From UBA1479 sp048263775 (GTDB taxonomy: Bacteria; Pseudomonadota; Alphaproteobacteria; Rhodospirillales; Casp-alpha2): a stretch of 64,000 bases of DNA. Within the stretch, counting starts at the first letter, position 1. Each line of letters starts with the position of its first letter. Below are positions 33,687 to 41,744 of the stretch, one piece after another. A program made the position numbers and the translations under genes. A model generated the notes under the pieces. That model did not search any database. It saw only the letters and a program-made list of their open reading frames with translations, and was not told the origin of the DNA. The DNA is taken from NCBI GenBank assembly GCA_048263775.1, contig JBLXDU010000002.1, forward strand, positions 62,001-126,000, read 5' to 3'.

Positions 33687-34405
33687 GTCTGGGGCTCCGT
33701 GGTTTCAACATCCTCGGGCGAGCGCACCAGGATCATGGAAAAATAGGGGGCCGTGTCGGGGGCATCGGCCAGCGGCATGACTTTCTGATCGGCCATGGTC
33801 GCGCGTTCCACATATTGCGCGCGGTCGAGCCGGCCGAGCTTTTCGATCACGCCCCGGATCTTCGGCAGATGTCGGCCGACCTTCATGATGGCGGCGGCTT
33901 CGGATTTCTTCAGACAGGCTTCCAGGTCGGCCTCGTCCAGCGGCCCCGGGATCACAGTCAGCACCTGGTTGCGCGACACTAGGGGAGCACCCGCCACGGC
34001 GGCGCAGGCGGCCAGCGACGACACCCCGGGCACGACCCGGGTCGGATAATCTTCGGCAAGGCGCAGGAACAGATACATGAACGAGCCGTAGAGAAAGGGA
34101 TCACCCTCGCACAGGATCGCGACGTCGCGCCCGGCGGCGAGGTGCCCCGCGATGTCCCGGGCATAGTCATCGTAGACGTCGTTGGCGGGAAAGCGTCCCG
34201 GCACCATGGGCGTGACGATGGCGATTTCCGTCTTGCCCGCCGGGATATGAGGGGCCGCGATGGCGCGGGCCAGGCTGTCCGTGCCCGCTGCCGCCGGATA
34301 AGCGATGACGGGGGCCTGGGCAATAACCTTCACGGCCTTCAGCGTCAGCAGGTCCGGGTCGCCGGGGCCGACGCCGACGCCATACAGGGTGCCGGGTTTG
34401 CTCAT
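33683..34405 (-). CDS. cobI: Precorrin-2 C20-methyltransferase
   Basis: 240 residues. It adds the C20 methyl group to (cobalt-)precorrin-2 with S-adenosylmethionine (CobI/CbiL). Landmarks are TLYGVGVGPGDPDLLT near the start, VIAYPAAAGT, LCEGDPFLYGSFMY and VPGVSSLAACAAVAGAPL. I use the ATG at 34405, which overlaps the cobL stop as ATGA; the frame is open six codons further upstream. Its own stop overlaps the cbiG-cobJ start. Confidence 0.96.
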   Translation of the reverse strand: MSKPGTLYGVGVGPGDPDLLTLKAVKVIAQAPVIAYPAAAGTDSLARAIAAPHIPAGKTEIAIVTPMVPGRFPANDVYDDYARDIAGHLAAGRDVAILCEGDPFLYGSFMYLFLRLAEDYPTRVVPGVSSLAACAAVAGAPLVSRNQVLTVIPGPLDEADLEACLKKSEAAAIMKVGRHLPKIRGVIEKLGRLDRAQYVERATMADQKVMPLADAPDTAPYFSMILVRSPEDVETTEPQT

Positions 34406-35616
34406 GGTTTGGTCACCGCCCATTGCAGCACGTCCATCAGGGGCCGCATGCCGGTTAGGCCGCCGACCGCGTCGGCGCGGGCGACGGCGATGCGGGTCAA
34501 CTCGCCGCCATGGGCCCGGTGGTTTTGAATCAAAGCCTCCTGGGCTTCCAGGGTCACGCCGTTGGCGACCAGGCGGCCGCCGGGTTTAAGGGCGGCCAAA
34601 GCCCCTTCAATCACGCCGGGCCGCGACAGGCCGCCGCCGACGAAGACCGCGTCGGGGGCGGCGCCCGCTTGCGTGAAGCATTGGGGGGCGTCGCCCTTGA
34701 TGAGTTTCAGATGCGGCACGCCGAGGTTCAAAGCATTGGCTTCGATGTCGTCGAAGCGGGCGGGATCGCGTTCCATGGCGATCGCCTGCGCGTCCGCCGC
34801 CGCGCGCAGCCATTCAATGGCGACCGCCCCCGACCCGGCGCCCACGTCCCACAGCAGTTGTCCCGGCAAGGGCGCAAGCCGGGCCAAGGTCGCGGCGCGG
34901 ACCTCGCGCTTGGTGATCTTGCCGTCGTGGCGAAAGGCGGCCTCGGGCAGGCCTGGCGTTTCCGGCCAGACCGTCGCGCCGGGGCTCGGCCACAGGTGAA
35001 AGGCGATGACGTTCAGGTCCTTGACCCGCCGTCCTTCCCATTCCTCAGCCACGGTGTCGTAGCGCCCTTCATCGGGCCCGCCCATGTGTTCGAACACGGT
35101 CATGGGGCTTTCGCCGAAGCCGCGCCGGCACAGCAGGTCCGCCGCGCGCGCCGGGGTCTCGCCGTTGCGGGCCAGGATCAACAGCCGTAGGCCCGGCAGC
35201 AGATGGCGGTTCAGAACCTCGACCGGGAAGGCGTGGCAGCTGACCGTGCGCAGGGTGCCGTCGGCCAATGACCAGCCCATGCGCGCCGCCAACAGGGCGA
35301 AGGCGCCGGGGGCGGGCAGGATGTTCATGGTTTCGATGCCGAAGCGCGCGACCAGGCGCTTGCCGATGCCGAAGTTGAGCGGATCGCCCGAGGCGAGCAC
35401 GCAGACCTGCCTGCCCGCGTGTTGTTCGATGGCGGCGATCCCCGCGTCCAGGCCGTTGGCCCAGGTCACGCGCGGCCGGGCATCGGGGGACAGTTTGCCC
35501 AGGTGACGGTCGCCGCCGACCAGGACATCGGCGGCTTCGATCAGGGCGCGGGCGTGGGTACTCAGGCCGTCCAATCCGTCCTCGCCAATGCCGATCACGG
35601 AAAGCCATCTATCCAT
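34402..35616 (-). CDS. cobL: Precorrin-6Y C5,15-methyltransferase (decarboxylating), CbiE-CbiT fusion
   Basis: 404 residues, two domains. The CbiE-like N-terminal half (1-200) has SVIGIGEDGLDGLS and VLASGDPLNFGIGKRL. The CbiT-like C-terminal half (about 215-404) has the SAM-binding LLWDVGAGSGAVAIEW and KGDAPQCF. Together they methylate C5 and C15 and decarboxylate the acetate at C12. This fused form is typical of CobL. It overlaps cobH by eight bases upstream and cobI by four downstream. Confidence 0.96.
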   Translation of the reverse strand: MDRWLSVIGIGEDGLDGLSTHARALIEAADVLVGGDRHLGKLSPDARPRVTWANGLDAGIAAIEQHAGRQVCVLASGDPLNFGIGKRLVARFGIETMNILPAPGAFALLAARMGWSLADGTLRTVSCHAFPVEVLNRHLLPGLRLLILARNGETPARAADLLCRRGFGESPMTVFEHMGGPDEGRYDTVAEEWEGRRVKDLNVIAFHLWPSPGATVWPETPGLPEAAFRHDGKITKREVRAATLARLAPLPGQLLWDVGAGSGAVAIEWLRAAADAQAIAMERDPARFDDIEANALNLGVPHLKLIKGDAPQCFTQAGAAPDAVFVGGGLSRPGVIEGALAALKPGGRLVANGVTLEAQEALIQNHRAHGGELTRIAVARADAVGGLTGMRPLMDVLQWAVTKP

Positions 35617-36256
35617 TTTGTGCCTCCGGCTGTTCAGGGGCGGGGCAAAGCGCGTTCACGGCGGCGGCGGCGAGCGCACTGCCGCCGCGCTGCCCCGGCA
35701 GGGTGGCGACGGGAATGTCGCCCGCATGGTCGATCAGGGCCTGTTTCGATTCCGCCGCGCCGATGAAGCCCACGGGAAAGCCCAGGATGACCGCCGGTCG
35801 GGGCGCACCCTCGGCGAGCAGTTCTAACAACCGGAACAAGGCCGTCGGCGCATTGCCGATGGCGACCACCGCCCCCGCCAGATGGGGTGCCCAGGCGTCG
35901 ACGGCGGCGGCGGAGCGGGTTGTGCCAAGGTCTGCCGCATGTTCGCGCACGCCATCGTCATTCAGGGTGCAGATGATCCGATTTCCCGCAGGCAGGCGAT
36001 GGGCGATGATGCCGCGGGCGACCATTTCCGCATCGACCAAGATGGGGGCCCCCGCCGCGAGGGCGGCCCGGCCGGCCTGGGCCGGGTCAGCCGACATCAC
36101 CAGGTCCGCCGCGATGTCGGCCATGCCGCAGGCGTGGATTAGGCGCACGGCCAGGCTGCGCTCCGCACCCTGGAAACGCGACAAATCCGCCGCCGCCTCG
36201 ATGGCGGCGAAGGAACGACGGTAGATCTCCGCCGGGTCGCGGACGTAATCGAACAT
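35609..36256 (-). CDS. cobH: Precorrin-8X methylmutase
   Basis: 215 residues from the ATG at 36256; a TTG one codon earlier is less likely. It moves the methyl group from C11 to C12 to give hydrogenobyrinate or cobyrinate. Landmarks are FDYVRDPAEIYRRSF, VRLIHACGMADIA with the catalytic His41, and the late VGFIGAAESKQAL with PVATLPGQRGGSALAAA. The stop lies inside the cobL start. It follows cbiX with an 18-base gap. Confidence 0.97.
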   Translation of the reverse strand: MFDYVRDPAEIYRRSFAAIEAAADLSRFQGAERSLAVRLIHACGMADIAADLVMSADPAQAGRAALAAGAPILVDAEMVARGIIAHRLPAGNRIICTLNDDGVREHAADLGTTRSAAAVDAWAPHLAGAVVAIGNAPTALFRLLELLAEGAPRPAVILGFPVGFIGAAESKQALIDHAGDIPVATLPGQRGGSALAAAAVNALCPAPEQPEAQNG

Positions 36257-36274
36257 CAAACGCGTCCCCGATGC

Positions 36275-37333
36275 TTAGCTATCGGAATCGTGGGAATGCG
36301 GATGGGGGTGCCCATGGCCATGATCGTGTCCGTGGTCATGGCCATGGTCATGACCGTGATGATGGCCGTGCTTGCCGTGATGATGGCCGTGCTTGCCGTG
36401 ATGGATGCCGTGGTCGGCCGCGCCGTGGCCGTCCGTGCCGATGCCGACCACATGGTGGTGGTGGCCGACCTGGGCCGCACCCTGGTCGTCTTCGTAGCCG
36501 ATGATCTGCTCCCGGTACTTGCACAGCAGGCAGTTCATCTTGTTGTCGCCGTTCAGCGCTTCCTCGACCCGGTCGGCGAAACAGTCGATCAGGTCTTCGT
36601 GGTCGTTCAGATAGGGCGCCTTGACGACCTGGACGTCGGGATGGGCCAGGGCGCAGTCGTCGGCCCAGCGGTAGATGCGGTTGACCAGGATGCCGGTGAA
36701 CAGGAAATAGGGGAACACGATGATGCGCTTGAAGCCGAGCTTCACCGCCTTGTTCAATCCTTCGTCGACAAGCGGATAGGCGACGCCGGAATAGCTGACT
36801 TCGGCCCAGCCGAAATCCATGCCTTCCCACAACATGCGGGCGACCTTGTTGACGTTGGAATTGGCGTCCGAATCGTTGGTGCCGCGCCCGACCACCATCA
36901 GAAGCGTGTCCTTGCGGGCAATCTCGCCGGTCGCGTTGGCGGCGGCCTCGGCTTCTTCGATGCGGACCTTTGCCGCGCGCAGAAGTCGGGCATCGATCGC
37001 CAGTTCGCGTCCGAAGCGCACATCCAGGTCCGGGTGCGCATGGGCGAAGCTGTTGATCTCCGACGGCAGGTCGTTTTTCACATGTCCCGCCGCGAACAGC
37101 ATGCCCGGCACGCAGATGATGCGGTTGACACCCCGGTCCCTCAGCTTGTCCAGGCCCGTGCGGATGACAGGGGTGGCGAATTCCAGGAATCCGCTTTCTA
37201 CGTCGTATTCGGGGAATCGCTTGGCCAGATGGCCTGCTAGGGTGCCGAATTCATCGACGGCCCCCTGGTCGCGGCTGCCGTGGCCGCAGATCATGATGCC
37301 GGTTTTTTGGGTTGTGTCAGTCGAGTTGGGCAT
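36275..37333 (-). CDS. cbiX: Sirohydrochlorin cobaltochelatase CbiX, long form with His-rich tail
   Basis: 352 residues. It inserts cobalt into sirohydrochlorin, the first committed step of the early-cobalt route. The chelatase repeat is duplicated: ICGHGSRDQGA (His18) with PGMLFAAGHVKND, and a second, weaker copy around VFPYFLFTGILVNR. MNCLLC (Cys268 and Cys271) is the MxCxxC motif described in long CbiX proteins as an iron-sulfur site. The tail, residues 291-350, contains 27 histidines and probably stores or delivers metal. AAGGACCAAGCG precedes the ATG. It leads the operon cbiX, cobH, cobL, cobI, cbiG-cobJ, cobM. No cobalamin riboswitch is visible before it. Confidence 0.95.
   Translation of the reverse strand: MPNSTDTTQKTGIMICGHGSRDQGAVDEFGTLAGHLAKRFPEYDVESGFLEFATPVIRTGLDKLRDRGVNRIICVPGMLFAAGHVKNDLPSEINSFAHAHPDLDVRFGRELAIDARLLRAAKVRIEEAEAAANATGEIARKDTLLMVVGRGTNDSDANSNVNKVARMLWEGMDFGWAEVSYSGVAYPLVDEGLNKAVKLGFKRIIVFPYFLFTGILVNRIYRWADDCALAHPDVQVVKAPYLNDHEDLIDCFADRVEEALNGDNKMNCLLCKYREQIIGYEDDQGAAQVGHHHHVVGIGTDGHGAADHGIHHGKHGHHHGKHGHHHGHDHGHDHGHDHGHGHPHPHSHDSDS
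36356..36397. repeat. 21-base tandem duplication inside the CbiX His-rich tail
   Basis: Two adjacent exact 21-base copies encode a GKHGHHH-type unit twice. More degenerate GHDH-coding repeats follow towards 36300. They make the tail length prone to variation. Confidence 0.8.
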
Positions 37334-37475
37334 TCGCTTGGTCCTTGCCTTCGAGCGACCGCCGGCGCCATTGCCGACGGAATGGTCAGGTCTTTCGCCG
37401 TCTGGTCATTGCCTCCGGGCGGGAAAGTTGGCCGACTATACAGGTTTCAGGATCGGGGGAAAGGGTGACGCCGCG

Positions 37476-38774
37476 TCAACCGGCGGGCACGGGTCGTCCG
37501 TTCGTGTCGGTGTCTTCCGGGAACGCCGATTCGCCGCCGTCCTCACCGGTTTTCGGGGAATCCTCTTCCGCGGGCTCCTCGGTTTCCGGCGGCTCGGGCG
37601 GGGGCAGGCCGGCCCGACGTTCCAGGTCCTGGGCATCTTCCTCGCGCCCCAATGCACGGAGGGCGGCGGCAAGGTTGACCTGACTGAGGGCGAGCGAGGC
37701 ATCGCCCGGCATCAGGTGCTTTTCTTTGATCGCGACGGCGCGGCGGAACAGGGGCTCCGCCGCTTGGGTCTTGCCCCGACGCCGGTAATAGAGGCCCAGG
37801 TTGTTGACCACGGCGGCGACGTTGAGATGATTGTCGCCCCAGGTTGTCTCGTCGGCGGCAAGGGCGCGCTGATAATACAGTTCCGCGGCCTTGGCGTCGC
37901 CGGCCAGGTCGCAGGCCAATCCTAAGTTGTTGAGGATGCCGCCCAGGTCGGGGTGGCCGTCGGCGCCGGATTTTTCGAGCAGGTCCAAAGCGGCGGCGAA
38001 ATGCTTGCGCGCGGCTTTGTAGTCCTCCCGGTCGTGGGCCAGGGCGCCCAGTCGGCCCAGACATTCGACCCGAAGTTCCAGGTCGTCCTCGGGCACGGCG
38101 TCGGCGGCCAGCCGGAACAGGGTCGTGGCCTCTTCCGCGTCGCCACGCGCCGCCAGAAGGTCGCCCGCGACCAGGCGGGCCAAGGCCGCGGCGCGGCCAT
38201 GGATGCCGGCGGTCCAGGCATGTTTGTGGCCGGTGGTGTCCTCTTCCTCGGCGGCGCGGACCAGCAGGTCCGTGCCGCGGGCGATGTCGCCGGAAGCGAT
38301 GGCGCCCCGGGCGTCATGCAGCAGCTTGGCTGCCGCCGGTGACCCGGCACTGACGGTGCCGAGCCGCGCGCGCAGGTCGTCCAGTTCGCCCGCGAAAGAC
38401 CTCAGCCGCCCGTCACGTGCCTGATCGTCGACCCCTTGGTCGGCGAGAATTTCGGCCAGGCCCTGAATCTCGGGCGTGTCGGGCAGGGGGGTGGGCCCCA
38501 TGGGCGCGGGCGCCATTACGTCGACCGGGGACGTGTCCGCCGCGGTCGGCTGGCTGCGCAGGATGGGATCGGGACGGTCCAGGCGGTCGCCGCCGCGAAG
38601 CCTGCGGCCACCGAACAGCAGTACGCCGATTAGCGCCAACGCCCCAGCCCCGGCTGCGGCAAGCACCCAGGTCGGCATCGTCGCGACGGTTTCCACCAGC
38701 GGCACCCACAGGTCCGCGGTCGAGTTCAGCACCCCGTCACGGATCAGTACCAAGTCCGACAGAAACTGTTCCAT
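37476..38774 (-). CDS. Membrane-anchored TPR protein
   Basis: About 432 residues from the ATG at 38774; the ribosome site is poor, so the start is uncertain. One membrane helix near residues 33-52 (WVLAAAGAGALALIGVLLFG) is followed by a Pro-rich linker and about five TPRs (residues 190-390) of the kinesin-light-chain type: ALDLLEKSGADGHPDLGGIL, LYYQRALAADETTWG and PLFRRAVAIKEKHL. These repeats bind proteins. The C-terminus is acidic and low-complexity. It lies upstream of cbiX with a 142-base gap, so a link to B12 synthesis is not implied. Confidence 0.75.
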   Translation of the reverse strand: MEQFLSDLVLIRDGVLNSTADLWVPLVETVATMPTWVLAAAGAGALALIGVLLFGGRRLRGGDRLDRPDPILRSQPTAADTSPVDVMAPAPMGPTPLPDTPEIQGLAEILADQGVDDQARDGRLRSFAGELDDLRARLGTVSAGSPAAAKLLHDARGAIASGDIARGTDLLVRAAEEEDTTGHKHAWTAGIHGRAAALARLVAGDLLAARGDAEEATTLFRLAADAVPEDDLELRVECLGRLGALAHDREDYKAARKHFAAALDLLEKSGADGHPDLGGILNNLGLACDLAGDAKAAELYYQRALAADETTWGDNHLNVAAVVNNLGLYYRRRGKTQAAEPLFRRAVAIKEKHLMPGDASLALSQVNLAAALRALGREEDAQDLERRAGLPPPEPPETEEPAEEDSPKTGEDGGESAFPEDTDTNGRPVPAG

Positions 38775-38915
38775 AACCGGAAAAAATACCCGCCCATGCC
38801 GATTTTGCACAGGGGAATGGCCCAATCGCCCGTCTGCGGGGCCCTGGCCGGGGCCGGGCGGCGGCGATGCGGCGATGCGGCATCACCTCGCCGGCCCCAC
38901 GATTCGCGGGATGAG

Positions 38916-39686
38916 TCAGCCCGCCGGCTGGAAGGCCGGGTAATCGAAGGGCAGGGCGTCCCGGTGCAGCAGGGCCGCGCGGCGGGCCCGTTCGTCCTCA
39001 TCGTCGAGGTTGCGCTGAACAAAAGTTTCGACCGTGTCGGCCAGGCCGTGCAGGGCGACCAGGCGCTGGATCAGGTCGCGTTGAGCCAAGGCGGGATGGC
39101 TGCGATCCCGGGCCGGAATCTCGGCAAGCGGCACCGGGCGGCCGTCAATGGCGAGCGCCCCCCGGGTGCAGATATAGGCGCCGGCGCGGCTCACGGCGGG
39201 GCCGAATTCAACCTCGGCCTCAAGCTCCGCCAACTCGCCGTAAACATAATTGCCGCGCGTGGTCTCCGTGGTGTGCATATGGGCGAGCTGGGCCGGGGTC
39301 AGCCAATTGACGAACAACGATACTATGGTGCCGGGGGCGGGATGCAGGGTTGCCGGAACCGATCCGTAGCGCGCGAAATGGGCGCAATAGACGCTGTCGA
39401 AATTCTTCAACTCCAGGCGCACCACGGGGATGGGGCCGTCCTCGGGCCGGGCAAATTTCCAGGCCAGCGCCGACGGCGCCTGGTTCGAGCCGCAGGCGAT
39501 CACCGGTACGCGATGGGCCAGGTCGCCGCCCGCGAGGTCGTGGAGATGGGCATCGTTTTCGATCGGCTGGACATGGCCCGCGTGGATCACGAATGAGCGG
39601 TCGGGCACGTCATAAGGATAGGCCAGCGCCCGGGAAACGGATCGGGGGCGGCGTGGACGATCGGGTGGGGCGGGCGGGTTATTCAA
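38916..39686 (-). CDS. Hypothetical protein, possible gamma-glutamylcyclotransferase-like fold
   Basis: Up to 256 residues. The frame opens with a TTG at 39686 that overlaps the HD-GYP stop by eight bases; the true start may be a later GTG. VPVIACGSNQAP resembles the YGSN loop that begins gamma-glutamylcyclotransferase-like domains, and YVYGELAELEAEVEF could be a later strand. This is weak evidence and I would not assign an activity. The coupling to the GAF/HD-GYP gene is the only contextual hint. Confidence 0.5.
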   Translation of the reverse strand: MNNPPAPPDRPRRPRSVSRALAYPYDVPDRSFVIHAGHVQPIENDAHLHDLAGGDLAHRVPVIACGSNQAPSALAWKFARPEDGPIPVVRLELKNFDSVYCAHFARYGSVPATLHPAPGTIVSLFVNWLTPAQLAHMHTTETTRGNYVYGELAELEAEVEFGPAVSRAGAYICTRGALAIDGRPVPLAEIPARDRSHPALAQRDLIQRLVALHGLADTVETFVQRNLDDEDERARRAALLHRDALPFDYPAFQPAG

Positions 39687-41466
39687 GGTATTTGGCGATG
39701 TCCACGTCGTCGATCTGATAGGGCTCCAGGAACCTGTCGGCGTATTCCTGGAACACGCCGGAAGTCAGGAACAACTTGAACAATTCGCTGTCGATATGCG
39801 CGTCCTTTTTCATGAACGACATGATTTTGATGCTGTCCGACAGCTTCTTGGGGTCCTTGTAGGGGCGGTCGGCGGCGGTCAGGGCCTCGAAGATGTCGGC
39901 GATGGCCATGATGCGCGCGGGCACGGACATCTGATCCTCGGTCAGCTTCCGGGGATAGCCCGTGCCATCCATCTTTTCGTGGTGGCCACCAGCGTATTCC
40001 GGTACCCGCTTCAGATGTTTGGGGAAGGGCAGCTGTTCCAGCATGATGATCGTCTGCACGATGTGGTCGTTGATCTTGAAGCGCTCTTCCTCGGTCAGCG
40101 TCCCGCGGGCGATGCATAGGTTATAGATTTCGCCGAAATTGTACTTGTGCTCAGGGATGTTCAGCTTGAAGCCGAAGGGGTTGTCGGGCTGGGCGGCGGG
40201 CTCCAGCGCGTCGCGGAAAACGACATGGTCGTCGCGGTCAGCCAGCAGGTATTCCTTGGCCGGCACCGGTACGGGCGGCGTGCGGTCCTTGCGCTTGCGT
40301 TCCTCGAACGACAGGCCCAGGCGGTCGTCCAAAGTTCGCGTCCACTGGGTCTGAGCGATCTCGCGGATGCGTTCCTGGTCCTCGGGCGCCATGAATTCGT
40401 CGCCGACGTTGGCCTTGGCGACGAATTCCCAGTCCGCGTCGATCTTGGCCAGGGTCGCGTCCAGTTCGGCCTTCAGCGCGTCCGGGTCGCCTCGGCCCTC
40501 AAGCAGCGCCTTGTAGTACTCGATTTCGGCTTCGCGCTTGACCACCTCGAAGCGCATGCGCACCTCGTGAACCCGGTTGTAGATGGTTTCCAGCTTCACG
40601 GCTTTATCGACGACGTATTCCGGCGTCGTGACCTTGCCGCAGTCGTGCAACCATGCCCCGATGTGCAGTTCGTACCACTGCTCTTCGGTCAGGTCGAAAT
40701 CCTTGAACGGGCCGTCCTTGTCGTCGCAGGCGGCCTTGGCCAGCATCTTGGTCAATTCGGGCACACGCTGACAGTGGCCGCCGGTATAGGGAGACTTGGC
40801 GTCAATCGCGGACGCGATCAGCTCAATGAAACTTTCCAACAGCTTGCGCTGGCTTTCCAGCAACTGCTGATTGTCGAGGGCGACGGCGGCCTGGGAGGCG
40901 AGGGCCTCGACCAGGGGCTGAATTTCCTTGGAGAATTCGATGACCGTGCCCGACGCATCAGTGGCGTTAAGCAGCTGGATGACACCGATGATTTCATCCT
41001 GGCTGTTTTTCAGGGGCACGGTGAGGAACGATTTTGAGCGGTAGCCCGTGCCCTCATCGAATTTCTTGGTGCCGGAAAAGTCGAAATTCTCAGCCTCGTA
41101 GGCGTCCTTGATGTTGATCGATTCGCCGGTCAGGGCGCAGTAGCTGGCGATGTTTTTCTGGTTCGGTTGGCCCGTTTCCGGATCGAACAGGCGGATCGGT
41201 GGAAAGGTGATGTCCTTGCCCGTGGTGCCGCCCAGCGCGATGTTGAGGGAATCGGTGCGCATGATCTCGAACTTCAGCGCGTCCTCTTCCGTCTTGATGT
41301 AAAGGGTCCCGCCGTCGGCCGAGGTCAGGTCCTTGGCCTCCAAAAGAATCTTTTCCATCAAGCGGTTGATGTCGCGTTCGGCTGACAACGCGATGCCAAT
41401 ATCAATCAGGCGCTGAAAATTTTTCAACGCCGGATCGGTCTGCGCAGTCATTGCGTCACCGGACAT
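39679..41466 (-). CDS. GAF and HD-GYP domain phosphohydrolase with large insertion
   Basis: 595 residues from the ATG at 41466 (an in-frame ATG five codons on is possible). A GAF sensory domain fills about residues 15-200. An HD-GYP domain follows, with the metal site HDCGK at 274-278 and the signature HHEKMDGTGYP at 495-505. Such domains hydrolyse cyclic di-GMP or related dinucleotides. The two parts are normally about 60 residues apart; here about 220 residues separate them, because some 160 charged, partly coiled-coil residues (about 291-450) are inserted. No membrane segment is seen, so it senses a cytoplasmic signal. It overlaps the next gene by eight bases. Confidence 0.87.
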   Translation of the reverse strand: MSGDAMTAQTDPALKNFQRLIDIGIALSAERDINRLMEKILLEAKDLTSADGGTLYIKTEEDALKFEIMRTDSLNIALGGTTGKDITFPPIRLFDPETGQPNQKNIASYCALTGESINIKDAYEAENFDFSGTKKFDEGTGYRSKSFLTVPLKNSQDEIIGVIQLLNATDASGTVIEFSKEIQPLVEALASQAAVALDNQQLLESQRKLLESFIELIASAIDAKSPYTGGHCQRVPELTKMLAKAACDDKDGPFKDFDLTEEQWYELHIGAWLHDCGKVTTPEYVVDKAVKLETIYNRVHEVRMRFEVVKREAEIEYYKALLEGRGDPDALKAELDATLAKIDADWEFVAKANVGDEFMAPEDQERIREIAQTQWTRTLDDRLGLSFEERKRKDRTPPVPVPAKEYLLADRDDHVVFRDALEPAAQPDNPFGFKLNIPEHKYNFGEIYNLCIARGTLTEEERFKINDHIVQTIIMLEQLPFPKHLKRVPEYAGGHHEKMDGTGYPRKLTEDQMSVPARIMAIADIFEALTAADRPYKDPKKLSDSIKIMSFMKKDAHIDSELFKLFLTSGVFQEYADRFLEPYQIDDVDIAKYLE

Positions 41467-41744
41467 GTTTCACCAATGAGGTCTTCACTTCCCGTCGAGC
41501 CCTGGAATTTTTCCGGCCTCTCCAACCGGGTATCCCTCGAAATCCTAATCTGCCGGTGTTTATAGGGAGTTAATGTCATTTACCAGCATCGGAAAGGGTA
41601 TCCGCCTTTGTCCCCCATGACAACTGAACGCGGTTTGGCGGAGAATTGGCGCAAGGGATGGCATTTTCACCTTTTGCCCCATGGTTTCAGCGGCTAACGT
41701 CGGCGCGCGCCGGAAAACCTGCCCCGGCGGCCAGGAAACCGCAT

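Noticed and set aside
36356..36397. Tandem repeat as a CRISPR or satellite
   Set aside because: Only two adjacent copies, in frame and coding for the CbiX His tail.
37334..37475. Cobalamin riboswitch before cbiX
   Set aside because: I looked for a B12-box-like core and the surrounding stems on the minus strand and saw none. A covariance search could still find a divergent one.
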